Notes under the pieces: generated by a model
What the model saw: the letters and a program-made list of their open reading frames with translations, nothing else
What the model was told of the DNA's origin: nothing
Databases searched by the model: none
Position numbers and translations under genes: made by a program
From: G963664115 sp965216035
GTDB lineage: Bacteria; Acidobacteriota; Terriglobia; 20CM-2-55-15
NCBI GenBank assembly: GCA_965216035.1
Contig: CBDCFM010000015.1
Span: forward strand, 1 to 64,000
Direction: 5' to 3'
Length of the DNA stretch: 64,000 nt
Shown here: positions 51,401 through 59,530 of the stretch, piece by piece
Layout of the letters: each line of letters starts with the position of its first letter
How positions within the stretch are numbered: position 1 is the first letter of the stretch

Positions 51401-52404
51401 AGAAATTGGTGTTGATGGCGCTTTTGCTGGGTCTCCTTGCGTCGGGGGCGACCGGCTACTCCTGGTATCGGGTGCACGAGCCCTATCAAGGTCCCTCGGA
51501 TGAAACAATTGTCGATATTCCGCCCGGACTCGGTTCGGTCGAGATCGTAGACCTCCTGATCGCGCGCGGTGTCGTCCAGTATCGCTATCCATCTCTCGCC
51601 TATCTCTACGTCAGTGGTTTCCGGGGGCGCCTTCAGACTGGAGAATACGTGTTCGACGGGCCGCTTTCTGCCTCCGCCGTGTTCGCAAGGTTGGCCCGGG
51701 GTGACGTTCGGCTCTACACGTTCACGGTACCGGAAGGCCTGCGGCTCGATCAGATCGCCAACCGCTGGGAAGAGTCCGGATTCGGTGATCGCGCCAGCTT
51801 CCTTGAAGCTGCCGAAGCGGCTTTGCCGAAGGTTCGAGAGATTGATCCAGCGGCCGTCTCGGTGGAAGGTTATCTCTTTCCCGAAACTTATTCCTTTCCC
51901 AGAGCTGTTACGGCTGAAGATGCCATTCAAGCCATGACCCGTGGGCTTCGCGACGCACTCGTTCGACTTCAAGAAGAAGTGAACCCGGATTTGTGGCCCT
52001 TGGATCTGAACAGGATGTTGATCCTGGCATCCCTGATCGAAAGCGAAGCGGCTGTTGAGGAGGAGCGGGTGCTGGTTTCATCGGTCTTTCTGAACCGCCT
52101 GGAAAGGGGAATGCGGCTGGAATGCGATCCGACGGTGATTTATGCGTTGATGCTGGACGACAACTATCGGGGACGGCTCTTGAGGGAAGACCTCAGCTAC
52201 GATTCACCCTACAACACGTACGTTCATGGGGGCCTGCCTCCCGGGCCCATCGCCAACCCGGGGTACCTGTCGATGCTGGCCGCAGTTCGGCCAGCGGAGA
52301 CGGACTACATTTTCTTCGTCCGGACCGAAGGCAGCCGCCACGTTTTCTCCCGCACTCTAACCGAACACAATCGCGCGGTGGCTGCCTACCGCCGCTCGCA
52401 ATAA
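51397..52404 (+). CDS. mltG: Endolytic murein transglycosylase
   Basis: A 335-aa inner-membrane enzyme that cleaves nascent peptidoglycan and may end glycan strand growth. One N-terminal membrane anchor (residues about 4-22), a LysM-like region (VDIPPGLGSVEIVDLL), then the YceG domain. The catalytic glutamate lies in ILASLIESEAAVEEE, with FLNRLERGMRLECDPTVIYAL, SPYNTYVHGGLPPGPIANPG after it. The pairing of ruvX and mltG is frequent in many bacteria. The GTG start overlaps the ruvX stop. Confidence 0.95.
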   Translation: MKKLVLMALLLGLLASGATGYSWYRVHEPYQGPSDETIVDIPPGLGSVEIVDLLIARGVVQYRYPSLAYLYVSGFRGRLQTGEYVFDGPLSASAVFARLARGDVRLYTFTVPEGLRLDQIANRWEESGFGDRASFLEAAEAALPKVREIDPAAVSVEGYLFPETYSFPRAVTAEDAIQAMTRGLRDALVRLQEEVNPDLWPLDLNRMLILASLIESEAAVEEERVLVSSVFLNRLERGMRLECDPTVIYALMLDDNYRGRLLREDLSYDSPYNTYVHGGLPPGPIANPGYLSMLAAVRPAETDYIFFVRTEGSRHVFSRTLTEHNRAVAAYRRSQ

Positions 52405-52426
52405 GAGCAGCGGTAGATAGCTACAT

Positions 52427-53434
52427 TCAGAAGGCCGGGTTTGCCGCGCTGAATGCTGTATAGAGCGCTTCCAGGTTGGCTCGCATCAGTTCGAGGTAGC
52501 TGTCTTCCCTCAGCCGTCCGTCCTCGACGATTCCCAAGTCGATCATATCCAGCACGACCAGACGCGCTTCGGCGCGATCAATTGTGTCCTGAATCGGTTC
52601 GTCCGGCTCCCACTTGTGGATCGCAACTTCGATGTCGTTGTCCTCTAGATACGATTCGAAGTTCTCCACATCCTCGTCCGTCCAATTAATGTCTTGCTTC
52701 AAGAAATAGCCATCGACGAAAAGGCCCATGTCGGACGTCAAGTAGACAAATTCCGGCGCCAGTGCAAACACGGTGAGGTCGAGTAAGGTCGCGAGTTTAA
52801 CCTCATACTCTCGCTTGAGCTCCAATAGCTGCTGCCGATAGTGGGCCAGATTCCGGGCGATCTGCACGCTGTCGGCCGGTGACAGGCGCATAAAGTCAGC
52901 GGCAACGATCTCTGCGATACGGACACCGTTGGCCGGACTCAACCAAAAGTACACGGAAGGATTTCGATCCCCCTCCTCGCCCTCGGTCCACTGAACGTCC
53001 GATTGCGGCTCGAATGCTACAGAGACTCCTTCCAGAGTTGTAGACCATGGCTTACTCGCGTCGATGTTGACGACGCGGACATTCGCAGCCCGTACGGCTG
53101 TAAAGAGGGGGTCACTATTCCAAAGCTTGCCGATCGTGACAACTGCATCAGTGTTTCTAAACTGGTCACTCAACTGATCGGCGCGAGATTCGTAATAATT
53201 GCCCAGGGCGCTCATCGGGCGGGGCCGTTCAGGAAGAATTCCCACGGTGATCGATGTATTCTGGGCGAGTGCCGAACTGATCGAAAAAGTTGCCGGTAAC
53301 GCAGTTAGCACTAAGACGGGCTCGTCTCGAGGCTGCAGGGCATTCTGAGCTTCTGCCCTTTCCTGCGCACTGGTGGCTTGTCCAATGCCGACTGCTACGG
53401 TTAACGCCGCCAAATAGAAAGCCAAAGTTCGCAT
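52427..53434 (-). CDS. Degenerate ZnuA/TroA-like metal-binding protein
   Basis: A 335-aa exported protein (signal peptide ending near TSAQ) with the cluster A-1 substrate-binding fold: VLVLTALPATFSISSAL, DAVVTIGKLWN, and the long helical linker VQIARNLAHYRQQLLELKREYEVKL. The metal-ligand positions of this family are lost. The usual DPHVWL-type segment reads SVYFWLSP, and the C-terminal His (HDAFGYF in paralogues) reads MGLFVDGYF. It therefore probably does not bind zinc or manganese in the normal way. It is the last gene of the metal-transport operon, one base pair from the permease gene. It may be an accessory or modulating protein. Confidence 0.75.
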   Translation of the reverse strand: MRTLAFYLAALTVAVGIGQATSAQERAEAQNALQPRDEPVLVLTALPATFSISSALAQNTSITVGILPERPRPMSALGNYYESRADQLSDQFRNTDAVVTIGKLWNSDPLFTAVRAANVRVVNIDASKPWSTTLEGVSVAFEPQSDVQWTEGEEGDRNPSVYFWLSPANGVRIAEIVAADFMRLSPADSVQIARNLAHYRQQLLELKREYEVKLATLLDLTVFALAPEFVYLTSDMGLFVDGYFLKQDINWTDEDVENFESYLEDNDIEVAIHKWEPDEPIQDTIDRAEARLVVLDMIDLGIVEDGRLREDSYLELMRANLEALYTAFSAANPAF

Positions 53435-53435
53435 G

Positions 53436-54344
53436 CTAAACCTGCGCCTCCCGAAACCGTCCCAGTGTCATCCGAAAGACGGTGGTGAGAAAGAAGATGC
53501 TGGCTGCAACCATGATAATCGCGCCGCCGGAGGGGATTGGAAGATCAAACTGCATGGGTATCAAAACTCCTGCGATGCAGCTCATGGTCGAAATGATCAC
53601 ACTCCAAAAGATGAATCCCCGCATCGAGCTGACAATGTTTCGTGCGGCTGCGGCCGGTATCAGCAACAGCGCCTCGACCAGCACGGCCCCGACAATCTTC
53701 AGGCAGGCGACCGTCAGCAGTGTGATCATCAGAACAAATACGTATTCCATTAACTGGACGCGAACACCGCGCACACTCGCCAAACTCGGGTTGAGACTGG
53801 CCAGCAGCATGCGGTTGAACAACAACGGTATACCGACCGCTACTACGACAATCGTGGCGACGATCAGTACGTTCATGTCGGTGTCACTGACCGTCAATAC
53901 CGAGCCAAATAACACGGCCTCGAGAATGTGGGTATTGACCTGCGCGGATACGAACAACAGCAACGAGGAGCCAATGGCCAGAGAAATAGACAGAAACACG
54001 CCAATCAACACATCGGCCGAGATTTGGGTTCGACCCTTTGTGTAGTTGAGCACCAGGCCGAAGAGGATGCAGAACGAAAACGTTGATATATAGGGCTCTG
54101 TGTAGGATTCGCCTAGTAAGACGCCGATCCCAACGCCCGTCATCGCTGCATTGCCGATCGCCTGGAAAAAAAACGCCATGCGCTTGGTCACGACCATCGT
54201 ACCGACACCGCCAAGTACCGGTCCGATCAGAAACGCGCACATCAGCGCATTGACTACGAAGCCGTACTGAAACGACAGCGGCAAAGTGCCTGCATAAGCC
54301 AGCTCCTGCAGGGTTACGCGTACGAACTCGTAGAATTCGGTCAC
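53436..54344 (-). CDS. Metal ABC transporter permease (ZnuB-like)
   Basis: A 302-aa membrane protein from GTG 54344, which overlaps the ATPase stop (GTGA); the longer ORF adds no conserved sequence. Eight or nine transmembrane segments with the family signatures GGVGTMVVTKRMAFFFQAIGN, ADVLIGVFLSISLAIGS, and LKIVGAVLVEALLLIPAAAA. Transports zinc or manganese across the inner membrane with the two neighbouring proteins. It lies between the ATPase and the degenerate binding protein. Confidence 0.92.
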   Translation of the reverse strand: MTEFYEFVRVTLQELAYAGTLPLSFQYGFVVNALMCAFLIGPVLGGVGTMVVTKRMAFFFQAIGNAAMTGVGIGVLLGESYTEPYISTFSFCILFGLVLNYTKGRTQISADVLIGVFLSISLAIGSSLLLFVSAQVNTHILEAVLFGSVLTVSDTDMNVLIVATIVVVAVGIPLLFNRMLLASLNPSLASVRGVRVQLMEYVFVLMITLLTVACLKIVGAVLVEALLLIPAAAARNIVSSMRGFIFWSVIISTMSCIAGVLIPMQFDLPIPSGGAIIMVAASIFFLTTVFRMTLGRFREAQV

Positions 54345-55048
54345 GCCAAACTTCCCATCTGGCCGAACAACACATCGGCGTGGCGCTCGGTCAGCACTTC
54401 CGCTGGCGGACCGCTGAACAGTATCGTCCGATTGACGCAACTCACTCGGTCAGCGGTCGCCCTAACCTTGGCAAGATCGTGTGCAATCCAGACGATCGTG
54501 ACGCCCTCAGCCGCGAGTTCTTTGATCGAAGCAACGAAGACATCTGCCCCGACCTCGTCCATGCTCGTCATCGGCTCGTCGAGTACCAGTAGCGACGGCG
54601 CCGGGATCAAAGCCTGAGCGAACAGCACACGCTGACGTTCGCCGCCAAACAGGCTGCCGAGCCTGGCTCTCCGCTTGTCGCCCAGGCCGACGCGATCCAA
54701 GGCCACGCGCGCGCTTTCACGATGGCGTCCGAGGCCGGTGAAGGCAGGCCGATACTGATGGCAAATCATGGCCATGAAGTCGGTCACGGTGAGCGGTAAA
54801 GATTTATCGAAATCGAGAAATTGAGGAACGTAGCCGATCGTCCTGTCCCTGTCCCAGTCGGCGGCAATTGTCCCGGTATGCGGCAACTGGCCGAGAAGAC
54901 AGCGAATCAGCGAGGTCTTGCCTCCCCCGTTGGGTCCGATCAGACAATGGATGGTGCCGGGCTCAACCGACAGGTTGACGTCGCGCAGGATTTCGTTGCC
55001 GGAAAGCTGGAGATTGACTCCGTTGAAGGTAATTCTAGGACCCTTCAT
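54341..55048 (-). CDS. Metal ABC transporter ATPase (ZnuC-like)
   Basis: A 235-aa ABC ATPase: Walker A GPNGGGKTSL, signature LFGGERQRVLFAQAL (a variant of LSGGQ with Phe instead of Ser), Walker B LLVLDEPMTSMD and the H-loop IVWIAHDL. The family energises zinc/manganese import. The GGERQ signature occurs in some members, so activity is expected. It is followed immediately by the permease and preceded by the ZnuA-like binding protein, 7 bases away. Confidence 0.92.
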   Translation of the reverse strand: MKGPRITFNGVNLQLSGNEILRDVNLSVEPGTIHCLIGPNGGGKTSLIRCLLGQLPHTGTIAADWDRDRTIGYVPQFLDFDKSLPLTVTDFMAMICHQYRPAFTGLGRHRESARVALDRVGLGDKRRARLGSLFGGERQRVLFAQALIPAPSLLVLDEPMTSMDEVGADVFVASIKELAAEGVTIVWIAHDLAKVRATADRVSCVNRTILFSGPPAEVLTERHADVLFGQMGSLA

Positions 55049-55055
55049 TACGGTG

Positions 55056-55976
55056 TCAGTTGCTTTCGGCGACCGACCTCATGGCCGTCAGCAGAGTTTC
55101 CAGGTTGGCCTGAGTTTCCCGTTCGAAGAGTTCCGGCGTATAGGCACCGTCGGACATATGGGAAAACGAGTACATCTCGACGCCGGTGGCATCCTGAATC
55201 GTTTCAGACAGCGCGCTCGCGAAAAATTTTTCAGCGAACAGTACGTTGACATCGGCTGTCCTGATCTTGTCTATCGTATCAGCCAATTGACGTGCCGTCG
55301 GTTCCACGCCGTGCCGAGGCTCGATGACGGCAGTCACCTGCAGACCGAATTCCTGCATTAAATAGCCGTAAGCCCCGTGCATCGTTGCGCATTGAAACGT
55401 CGATGTATCCAAATCAACAAGCTCGCTCATGAACTGGGCCTTCAAGCGCCTGATTCTTAATGCGTATGCGCGCGCGTTGTTACGATAGTAGTCAGCGTTG
55501 TCCGGGTCGAGATCTCCGAGTTCGCTCGCAATCGTATATATCTGCTGAATCGCGGCGGTCGTCGAGACGAAGGTGTGCGGGTTGACCACCTTGGCCTCAC
55601 CTTCATCGGCAGCGATCGGAATCAAGGCCACGTCGTTGTTTGCATAAAGCAGGGGCAACTTGCCATCGAGACCGGCTGCTTCCACGATTTCAAATGCCCA
55701 CTCATCGTGACCAATTCCATTGACGATCAGGACGTCCATAGAGAGCACCCGCCGCATGTCATCGGGTCGGGGCGTGTAGTTGTGCGGGTTGGCCCCGGCT
55801 TCGATCAGCGGTATGACCTGGGCCCGATCGCCCACGATGTTCGTCGCGAAGCTGAAATAGGGATGGAGGGTCACCCCGACTTGAAGTGACTGTGCCCCCG
55901 CTATGCCGAGACCTGAGCAGGCTAGCAACAACGACACCAGCGCCGCCCGAATAACAGTTGTTCTAAGACCCGGCAT
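55056..55976 (-). CDS. Metal-binding protein, ZnuA-like, with full ligand set
   Basis: A 306-aa exported solute-binding protein from ATG 55976 (signal peptide ending near IAGAQS). The metal-ligand candidates are in LHPYFSFATNIVG, ANPHNYTPRPDD, VNPHTFVSTT, and MHGAYGYLMQEFGL, in the positions of zinc/manganese cluster A-1 proteins. The DIQSVPVEVIEP-type segment reads AVIEPRHGVEPTA. This is the working binding protein of the operon; the degenerate paralogue lies downstream. Metal specificity cannot be told. ATG follows GAGGAGAG. Confidence 0.9.
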   Translation of the reverse strand: MPGLRTTVIRAALVSLLLACSGLGIAGAQSLQVGVTLHPYFSFATNIVGDRAQVIPLIEAGANPHNYTPRPDDMRRVLSMDVLIVNGIGHDEWAFEIVEAAGLDGKLPLLYANNDVALIPIAADEGEAKVVNPHTFVSTTAAIQQIYTIASELGDLDPDNADYYRNNARAYALRIRRLKAQFMSELVDLDTSTFQCATMHGAYGYLMQEFGLQVTAVIEPRHGVEPTARQLADTIDKIRTADVNVLFAEKFFASALSETIQDATGVEMYSFSHMSDGAYTPELFERETQANLETLLTAMRSVAESN

Positions 55977-55977
55977 C

Positions 55978-56619
55978 TTACTCTCCTCTGAGGCGGTTGA
56001 CTTCCATGGCCCCGTTGTAGGGCACCACTTCCTTCCAGCCGTTAGCAATCAGTGAGTCGCGTTTGATCGTCGGTGGTGAGGGAACGTTGGCATCAGGATG
56101 AACCCAGATTGTCTCACCGTTGGCCCAGATTGCCCCCTTGTGCACGTGCGACAGCATGACAAGATAGGCGCTCTGGCCCGGTAGTGTGCCGCCCGATCCG
56201 AAATACACGGTCGACCCTTCAAAAGAATACGATGCAATCCGCTCCCAGTTGATTTCGCCCTGTTGAGACCACGCCACGTCCTCTGCAAACGGCGGTAACA
56301 GATAATCGACGCTGAGTTCTGCAATCGTCGGCCAGGGATCCGCGAGCTGTTCCGGTGTGCTGAAACTGAGGAATTCGTCGTGAATCCACCAGAGCTCTTC
56401 AGACGCGGCCAACAGAGCGTTGTAAACGGCCTGGTCCGTCGGGTTTAAGTCATAGAATGCGCTGATCTGCCAACCGAAAAGAGGCTGCTGGGTATCGTCT
56501 ACGCGGCGGCTGGCTACCGCAAATCCGCTTGCCAATAAGATCAGAATGGCGAGGCCCGCGATGATCCAGGATTCGGTGCGGCTGCTCAACGGTCTAATGA
56601 TCTTGGTTTCAGTACTCAT
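55978..56619 (-). CDS. Membrane-anchored accessory protein (DUF6162-like)
   Basis: A 213-aa protein with one N-terminal transmembrane helix (WIIAGLAILILLASGFAVA) and a periplasmic remainder. The ATG at 56619 overlaps the stop of the DUF4198-like gene (CAATGA), so the two are coupled. The periplasmic part (LWWIHDEFLSF, DYLLPPFAEDVAWSQQGEINW, HVHKGAIWANGETIWVHPDANVP) has conserved tryptophans and histidines. It resembles the DUF6162 proteins found beside metal ABC transporter genes. A role in handing metal to the ZnuA-like protein is suggested only by context. Confidence 0.7.
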   Translation of the reverse strand: MSTETKIIRPLSSRTESWIIAGLAILILLASGFAVASRRVDDTQQPLFGWQISAFYDLNPTDQAVYNALLAASEELWWIHDEFLSFSTPEQLADPWPTIAELSVDYLLPPFAEDVAWSQQGEINWERIASYSFEGSTVYFGSGGTLPGQSAYLVMLSHVHKGAIWANGETIWVHPDANVPSPPTIKRDSLIANGWKEVVPYNGAMEVNRLRGE

Positions 56620-57464
56620 TGAATGTCCTTGGCCTGGACCCAGATGACGGCGTCCTGCGACAACGGTTTCCCTTCGTGTTCTGTATCCGGTCCGGTGGCC
56701 AGGGCACAGACGCCCCACCATCCTGCCTTGGGCAGACCGATTGTAAACTCACCTTGTGCGTTGGCCCGAATCGACATCGTGCCGAAGGAGCTCTGGGGTA
56801 AGACGACATCCGGTTCTGCGGCGAAGCGGTGACCGGATAGATCCGGAGCATGGCTAATATATTCCACTTCGAGCTCTGCATTCGGTACCGGACGCCCTGC
56901 GGACAAAACAATCCCCCGAAATACGCCGCCGGTCCAGTTCGCATACGGTTTATCCAGGGCCAGGATTTCGGTGGGCAGCCCGACGGGTTCGGCCCAGTTG
57001 CCGGGCACGCCGCCGATATTGATCATCATTTTTGTGAACTGTTGTATGTATTTGTCCTCTCCGCTTTCATAGTAAGGCGACGGCTGTAACACGAATACAT
57101 AATCCCCAAGCGAACGCGTTACCGCGCGTGGCAGGCTGGCTGCATACGCCTGGCTGGAGCCCTGCTCGCTGGTCCACGTAATCGGTTCCAGGTATTCGGT
57201 CAAATCCGTGGTCACTGCGTCGGCGTCTTCGCCACGTTGGCTGACGACAAAGAAGGCTTCAGGTACCCCCATATCCATATTAGGGCCACCGTGCGCAGGA
57301 TGGGTGAACAGCAGCAGCAGTTCGGTCGCCTGCCCTCCGTTGAGCGCCGCCTCTTCGGTGTAGAGCAACTGAAAGTGCGCGCTGAGGGGCACCGCGATCC
57401 CACTCACCAGGACTGCAGTGGCGACAACCACACGCCTGCAAAAGGGCATATTCTTGACGTTCAA
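56616..57464 (-). CDS. DUF4198-family exported protein (NikM/metal-related)
   Basis: An exported 282-aa protein; a TTG at 57464 or ATG at 57449 may be the start, the former directly after the TAG of the previous gene. The signal peptide ends near PLSAH. The mature part begins HFQLLYTE, followed by LLLLFTHPAHGGPNMDMG, an Ig-like beta-sandwich (GIVLSAGRPVPNAELEVEYI), and GEFTIGLPKAGWWGVCAL. This matches the DUF4198/NikM-type group often found near nickel, cobalt or zinc import genes. The N-terminal histidine of the mature protein is a candidate metal ligand. It lies between the small Cys-rich protein and the membrane-anchored accessory gene. Confidence 0.78.
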   Translation of the reverse strand: MNVKNMPFCRRVVVATAVLVSGIAVPLSAHFQLLYTEEAALNGGQATELLLLFTHPAHGGPNMDMGVPEAFFVVSQRGEDADAVTTDLTEYLEPITWTSEQGSSQAYAASLPRAVTRSLGDYVFVLQPSPYYESGEDKYIQQFTKMMINIGGVPGNWAEPVGLPTEILALDKPYANWTGGVFRGIVLSAGRPVPNAELEVEYISHAPDLSGHRFAAEPDVVLPQSSFGTMSIRANAQGEFTIGLPKAGWWGVCALATGPDTEHEGKPLSQDAVIWVQAKDIQ

Positions 57465-57788
57465 CTACTCAATATCCTCTTGATAGATCGTGACAATGTG
57501 GCTCTCACCGGCATCAAAAACAACGTGAAACTCTTCATCCGGCTTTGTAAACGAGTAAGTGCTGTCGGTCGCCATCTTGGCATCAATCAGGACTCGGTCG
57601 CGGACATCAAGGATTCGAATAGGTACGCCTTCAGCCGACCCTCCGTCGGAGAATCCACCTTCGCAGGTTACTGTTTCGTCACCGTTGTCATAGCAATTGC
57701 ATATCGGAGTGTGAGCAGAGGCTGACGGAACCCCAATAATCAAACTGGTGACGAGCAGGCCGGAAAAAATCAACTTTGCATGCTTCAT
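57465..57788 (-). CDS. Small exported cysteine-containing protein of the metal operon
   Basis: A 107-aa protein from ATG 57788 with GGAGAAAAGC ahead of it; the ORF upstream is untranslated leader. The signal peptide ends at ASA, leaving a mature N-terminal HTPICNCYDNGDETVTCEGG with His and three Cys, likely a metal or disulfide site. The rest is a short beta-sandwich (GVPIRILDVRDRVL, YSFTKPDEEFHVVFDAG). Similar small proteins occur at the head of DUF4198/DUF6162/ABC clusters. It is probably the first gene of this seven-gene operon; 164 bases separate it from rfbC. Confidence 0.7.
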   Translation of the reverse strand: MKHAKLIFSGLLVTSLIIGVPSASAHTPICNCYDNGDETVTCEGGFSDGGSAEGVPIRILDVRDRVLIDAKMATDSTYSFTKPDEEFHVVFDAGESHIVTIYQEDIE

Positions 57789-57952
57789 GCTTTTCTCCAA
57801 ATTTCGGCCGCGGCAAGATTCTATCGGCTTAAACTGCGAACTAAACACTTTTGTACACCTAAGTCTATGCAATTCCAGCATCTAGCGATTACTGAAAAAT
57901 TAATGAATTTCTCGTCAGGATCGGACCCTCCGGTCTCGAGGCAATTTTCTAC

Positions 57953-58507
57953 TCAGAAGGCGGGATTCTGCTTATACTCGGCCAGACTCATTCCGCTTTG
58001 ATCACGGTTCGACAGGATCGGATTGGATACAGGCCAGTCGATTCCGACTTCGGGGTCATTCCATAGTATGGATCCTTCCGCCAGTGGGGTGTAGAGGCCT
58101 GTTTGCTTGTATTGAATTTCGGCGACATCGGAGAGCGTCGCAAACCCGTGGGCAAAGCCGACGGGCACATAAATGAGCCTCTTGTTCTCCGCGCCCAACT
58201 CGACACCGAACCACTGGCCCAGGGTGGGCGAATTTGCGCGAAGGTCGACGGCAACGTCGAATACAGTACCCAGCGTGCAACGGACCAGCTTTCCCATCGG
58301 TGCGGTCATGTCCTGATAGTGCAACCCGCGCAACACGCCCTGCTTCGAACGTGAGTGACTGTCCTGCAAAAACTGGAGGTCCAGACCCTCTGCTGCGAAG
58401 TCTCTTTGGTTCCAGGATTCGATGAAAAACCCGCGTTCGTCTTCGAAATAGTCGATGTCGATGACGACGAGGTCTTCGAGGGGTGTTTTGGTTAGATTTG
58501 TTTTCAT
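57953..58507 (-). CDS. rfbC: dTDP-4-dehydrorhamnose 3,5-epimerase
   Basis: An enzyme of dTDP-L-rhamnose synthesis. It is 184 aa from ATG 58507, the usual size. It has the RmlC cupin: VIDIDYFEDERGFFIESWN, LQDSHSRSKQGVLRGLHYQ with the catalytic histidine, LVRCTLGTVFDVAVDLR, and VPVGFAHGFATLSD. It supplies rhamnose for surface polysaccharides, in keeping with the glycan genes at 19-25 kb. No other rml genes are nearby. Confidence 0.94.
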   Translation of the reverse strand: MKTNLTKTPLEDLVVIDIDYFEDERGFFIESWNQRDFAAEGLDLQFLQDSHSRSKQGVLRGLHYQDMTAPMGKLVRCTLGTVFDVAVDLRANSPTLGQWFGVELGAENKRLIYVPVGFAHGFATLSDVAEIQYKQTGLYTPLAEGSILWNDPEVGIDWPVSNPILSNRDQSGMSLAEYKQNPAF

Positions 58508-58586
58508 GTGATTGGAACACCGGGACCAGCAGGCATACCGGCAACTTTCCCCCCTCGCCCGGCCTGACAACGCGTCAGGACAGGGG

Positions 58587-58950
58587 CTAACAGCCCGTGG
58601 TGGAAGCCTCGAGGGCCGCGCGCAGGGGTCTTCGGGTTGCAGGCGCGAAATGAGGAGCGGGCACCGAGGTTTGAAACCGAGGCCGCGGGCGCCGTCTTTC
58701 CATCGTGACCGGCCTTATCGATGCCGGACAAAGCCTGCGGGGCGCCTGCGGCCTCCGTTTGATACGTCGGTGGCCCACCTGCGCCCAAAGGGTTACGGCG
58801 AAACTGGGCCGTCTTCGTTGTCGCCGACTCCTCCCAATGAATGCGCATTGTTTCGTCTTCGCGGCTTCGGGCCGGCGCCTCGTCGCCTCCTAGAACCCGG
58901 TCCCGTTTGGTCGTAACGCGGCCCTCGAGACTTCTGCCAGGGGCTGCTAG
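58587..58950. repeat. Long inverted-repeat element between rfbC and folK
   Basis: Arms 58587-58620 and 58917-58950 are inverted copies matching at about 29 of 34 positions, including CTCGAGGGCCGCG exactly, around 296 bases. Inside are further inverted pairs: GCAGGCGC/GCGCCTGC, CCGGC-N9-GCCGG, and CGGCGA/TCGCCG. The region is very GC-rich and has ORFs on both strands with low-complexity translations, which are not convincing. It could be a miniature transposable element or a folded RNA; it lacks the conserved blocks of RNase P, tmRNA and SRP RNA. Confidence 0.6.
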
Positions 58951-58994
58951 GGCACGGTTCTGGCTAAATCGACCCGGCATGTTCTAATGGTTGC

Positions 58995-59504
58995 ATGTTT
59001 CGGTGTTACCTGGCTCTGGGCTCCAATGTCGGCGATCGTCTGGGACATCTAAGAGCCGGTCTGTGCGGCTTGGAAGCCCACGGTGTCTGCGTCCTTCGAA
59101 CCGCCTCGGTGTACTCGACCGAGCCGAGGGAAATCCTCTCCCAGCCCTGGTTTCTGAATACCGTGGTGGAAGCTGAAACGGAATTTGAGCCCGAAGGCCT
59201 CATGCGGATTTGCCTCAAGATCGAGAACCGCAGCCAACGTCGCCGGGATGTGCGAAACGGGCCCCGCACGCTGGATATCGACATCGTTTTGTTCGACAAC
59301 CGCGTTGTTCAGACTCAGGCCCTCAAAATTCCGCATCCGCGGTACGCCGAACGCCGATTCGTTCTCGAACCGCTGTCTGAAATTGCTTCTGATCAGATGG
59401 ACCCTGTCCGGAACCAGACAGTAGGTCGACTCCTTGAGGCCGTTCAGGATGCATCGACGGTGGATCTGTTCGCGCCGCCTCTCAGTACCAGTTCCCGATT
59501 ATAG
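58995..59504 (+). CDS. folK: 6-hydroxymethyl-7,8-dihydropterin pyrophosphokinase
   Basis: Folate biosynthesis kinase, 169 aa. It starts MFRCYLALGSNVGDRLGHL, then YSTEPRE, the FLNTVVEAETEFEPEGL core, ENRSQRRRDVRNGPRTLDID with the magnesium-binding aspartates, and HPRYAERRFVLEPLSEIAS at the end. Complete and of normal length. It faces the MFS gene; no other folate gene is in the window. Confidence 0.95.
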   Translation: MFRCYLALGSNVGDRLGHLRAGLCGLEAHGVCVLRTASVYSTEPREILSQPWFLNTVVEAETEFEPEGLMRICLKIENRSQRRRDVRNGPRTLDIDIVLFDNRVVQTQALKIPHPRYAERRFVLEPLSEIASDQMDPVRNQTVGRLLEAVQDASTVDLFAPPLSTSSRL

Positions 59505-59530
59505 CAGAGCGCGGAGGACGGCAGTTGGGG

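Noticed and set aside
58587..58950. RNase P RNA, tmRNA or SRP RNA
   Set aside because: The conserved GAGGAAAGTCC and ACAGAAA blocks of RNase P, the tmRNA tRNA-like ends and the GGAAG-AGCA SRP loop are not present on either strand.
58504..58980. 158-codon minus-strand ORF over the rfbC-folK gap
   Set aside because: It runs across the inverted-repeat element; translation is Gly/Arg/Pro-rich and has no recognisable domain.
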